This document shows, one piece after another, positions 63,237-64,000 of a DNA stretch of 64,000 bases. This DNA is from UBA1141 sp963665155. GTDB taxonomy: Bacteria > Chloroflexota > Dehalococcoidia > Lucifugimonadales > UBA3495. The DNA is taken from assembly GCA_963665155.2 (NCBI GenBank), contig CAXXFI010000002.1, positions 248,001-312,000 on the forward strand, given 5' to 3'. How positions within the stretch are numbered: position 1 is the first letter of the stretch; every line of letters starts with the position of its first letter. The notes beneath the pieces were generated by a model. That model searched no databases, was not told the DNA's origin, and saw nothing but the letters and a program-made list of their open reading frames with translations. A program made the translations under genes and the position numbers.

Positions 63237-64000
63237 ATGAGCCTGATCACATTGCCCCAAACGGGTCGAGAAGTACGCCAACTCATAAGGTCCGGCCAGT
63301 GGCGCGGGGTCACCTCCGGTGTGGCGGCTGGGCACGTGCAAGCGAACCTGGCTATCTTGCCCAAAGACTTAGCCTTCGATTTTTTACTTTTTTGCCAACG
63401 AAATCCAAAACCCTGCCCCTTGTTGGAAGTCATCGAGGCGGGTAGCACCGAGCCAATAATAACGGCCCCTGGGGCAGACATTCGCACCGATGTGCCAGCG
63501 TACCGTATTTACGAGAACGGCGAGTTCACCGGTGAGACGGAATCCTTAGTCGATTATTGGCGAGACGACTTGGTGTCATTCCTTTTGGGATGCAGCTTCT
63601 CCTTTGAAACCGCGATGGTGGACGCTGGAATCGCCTTGCGACATCAAGAGCTTGGACTAAACGTCGCCATGTACATCACCAACATACCGACGACCCCCGC
63701 CGGCGTGTTCTCCGGCCCCATGGTGGTCAGCATGCGGCCAATCAAGCGAGACAAGATTGTACGGTCGGTGCAGGTGACGTCCCGGTTCCCGGCGACCCAC
63801 GGAGCGCCCATACACATCGGCATGCCGGAGGCCATAGGGATTCTGGACTTGGACCGTCCCGACTTCGGCGACCGGGTGGATATACTGCCCGACGAAGAGC
63901 CGGTTTTCTGGGCCTGTGGAGTGACGCCCCAAGCAGTGGCGCTGAGTTGCAAGCCGCCACTGATGTTCGCCCATGGCCCGGGAAAGATGTTCATCACCGA
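63237..64000 (+). CDS. DUF1445 / putative hydro-lyase (3' end outside window)
   Basis: The first 254 residues of a DUF1445 (D-glutamate cyclase-like/hydro-lyase) protein: GREVRQLIRSGQWRGVTSGV, HVQANLAILPKDLAFDFLLF, the conserved FLLGCSFSFETAM and RFPATHGAPIHIGMPEAIGI, and WACGVTPQAVA. ATG 63237 has GGAGG 7 bases upstream. Cut by the window edge shortly before the expected end of about 265-270 aa. Confidence 0.9.
   Translation, partial: MSLITLPQTGREVRQLIRSGQWRGVTSGVAAGHVQANLAILPKDLAFDFLLFCQRNPKPCPLLEVIEAGSTEPIITAPGADIRTDVPAYRIYENGEFTGETESLVDYWRDDLVSFLLGCSFSFETAMVDAGIALRHQELGLNVAMYITNIPTTPAGVFSGPMVVSMRPIKRDKIVRSVQVTSRFPATHGAPIHIGMPEAIGILDLDRPDFGDRVDILPDEEPVFWACGVTPQAVALSCKPPLMFAHGPGKMFIT

Noticed and set aside
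1..64000. Reassignment of UGA or UAG throughout the genome
   Set aside because: Both codons end many normal genes here at family-consistent positions, so only local recoding or mutation is possible.
1..64000. tRNA or rRNA genes
   Set aside because: I scanned for typical T-arm words and cloverleaf-sized inverted repeats and found no convincing case; a covariance search would be needed to exclude a divergent tRNA.

Overview
The window looks like a chromosomal stretch of a Chloroflexota bacterium, plausibly Dehalococcoidia/SAR202-like. This is an inference from gene content: paired type III CoA-transferases, DUF1800/DUF1501 pair, SDRs, fused B12/thiolase gene, DAK2-DegV-recG order. No rRNA or tRNA is present to confirm it. 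Ordinary genes end in TAA, TAG and TGA, so the standard code applies. The mobile-element content is unusually high.

Layout. 1-6.7 kb (minus strand) is a housekeeping run read glyA -> rpsF -> ssb -> rpsR -> membrane PPIase -> hom -> thrC (cut by the window edge). 7-9.7 kb has an amber-interrupted small membrane gene, a methyltransferase and the C-terminal half of a CocE/NonD hydrolase. 9.7-16.7 kb is an IS1182-type element (called ISa here) invaded by an IS701-family element and two copies of a second IS1182-type element (ISb). 16.7-28.3 kb is host DNA: alpha/beta hydrolase, thioredoxin-reductase-like flavoprotein, CoA-binding protein, cupin, DUF1800-SDR-DUF1501-NHL cluster, then sensor kinase, NarL regulator, receiver-only protein and ECF sigma factor. 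28.3-31.8 kb is a second chain of abutting elements (145-bp MITE, ISb, IS701), each separated by one CTAG. 31.9-40.3 kb is a decaying prophage: large serine integrase, zinc-finger protein on a leaderless-type promoter, terminase genes, iteron-like origin, RepA-like ATPase, broken primase-polymerase, excisionase. 40.6-53 kb has an esterase, a redoxin, HerA and its partner, two CoA-transferases, a B12/thiolase fusion, a DUF35 protein and a broken HicB/HAD pair. 53-59.7 kb has rpmE, rpmA, rplU, then DAK2 (FakA-like), DegV (FakB-like) and recG. A second ISa copy lies behind recG, followed by an atypical OmpR-type regulator and a DUF1445 gene running off the end.

Most notable: two genes contain an in-frame UGA exactly where their families carry a conserved cysteine: a lipoprotein-like redoxin (U-x-x-C) and a YccU-type CoA-binding protein. 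In both, a perfect or near-perfect 7-bp hairpin with a 3-nt loop beginning GU starts its loop 22-24 nt after the UGA, the expected geometry of a bacterial SECIS. I read them as two selenoproteins. The CoA-binding one lies 59 bp behind a thioredoxin-reductase-like gene, suggesting a redox pair. The second theme is mobile DNA using CTAG: IS701, ISb and a MITE all sit between CTAG tetranucleotides and have inserted end to end, and the ISb transposase takes its stop codon from that CTAG.
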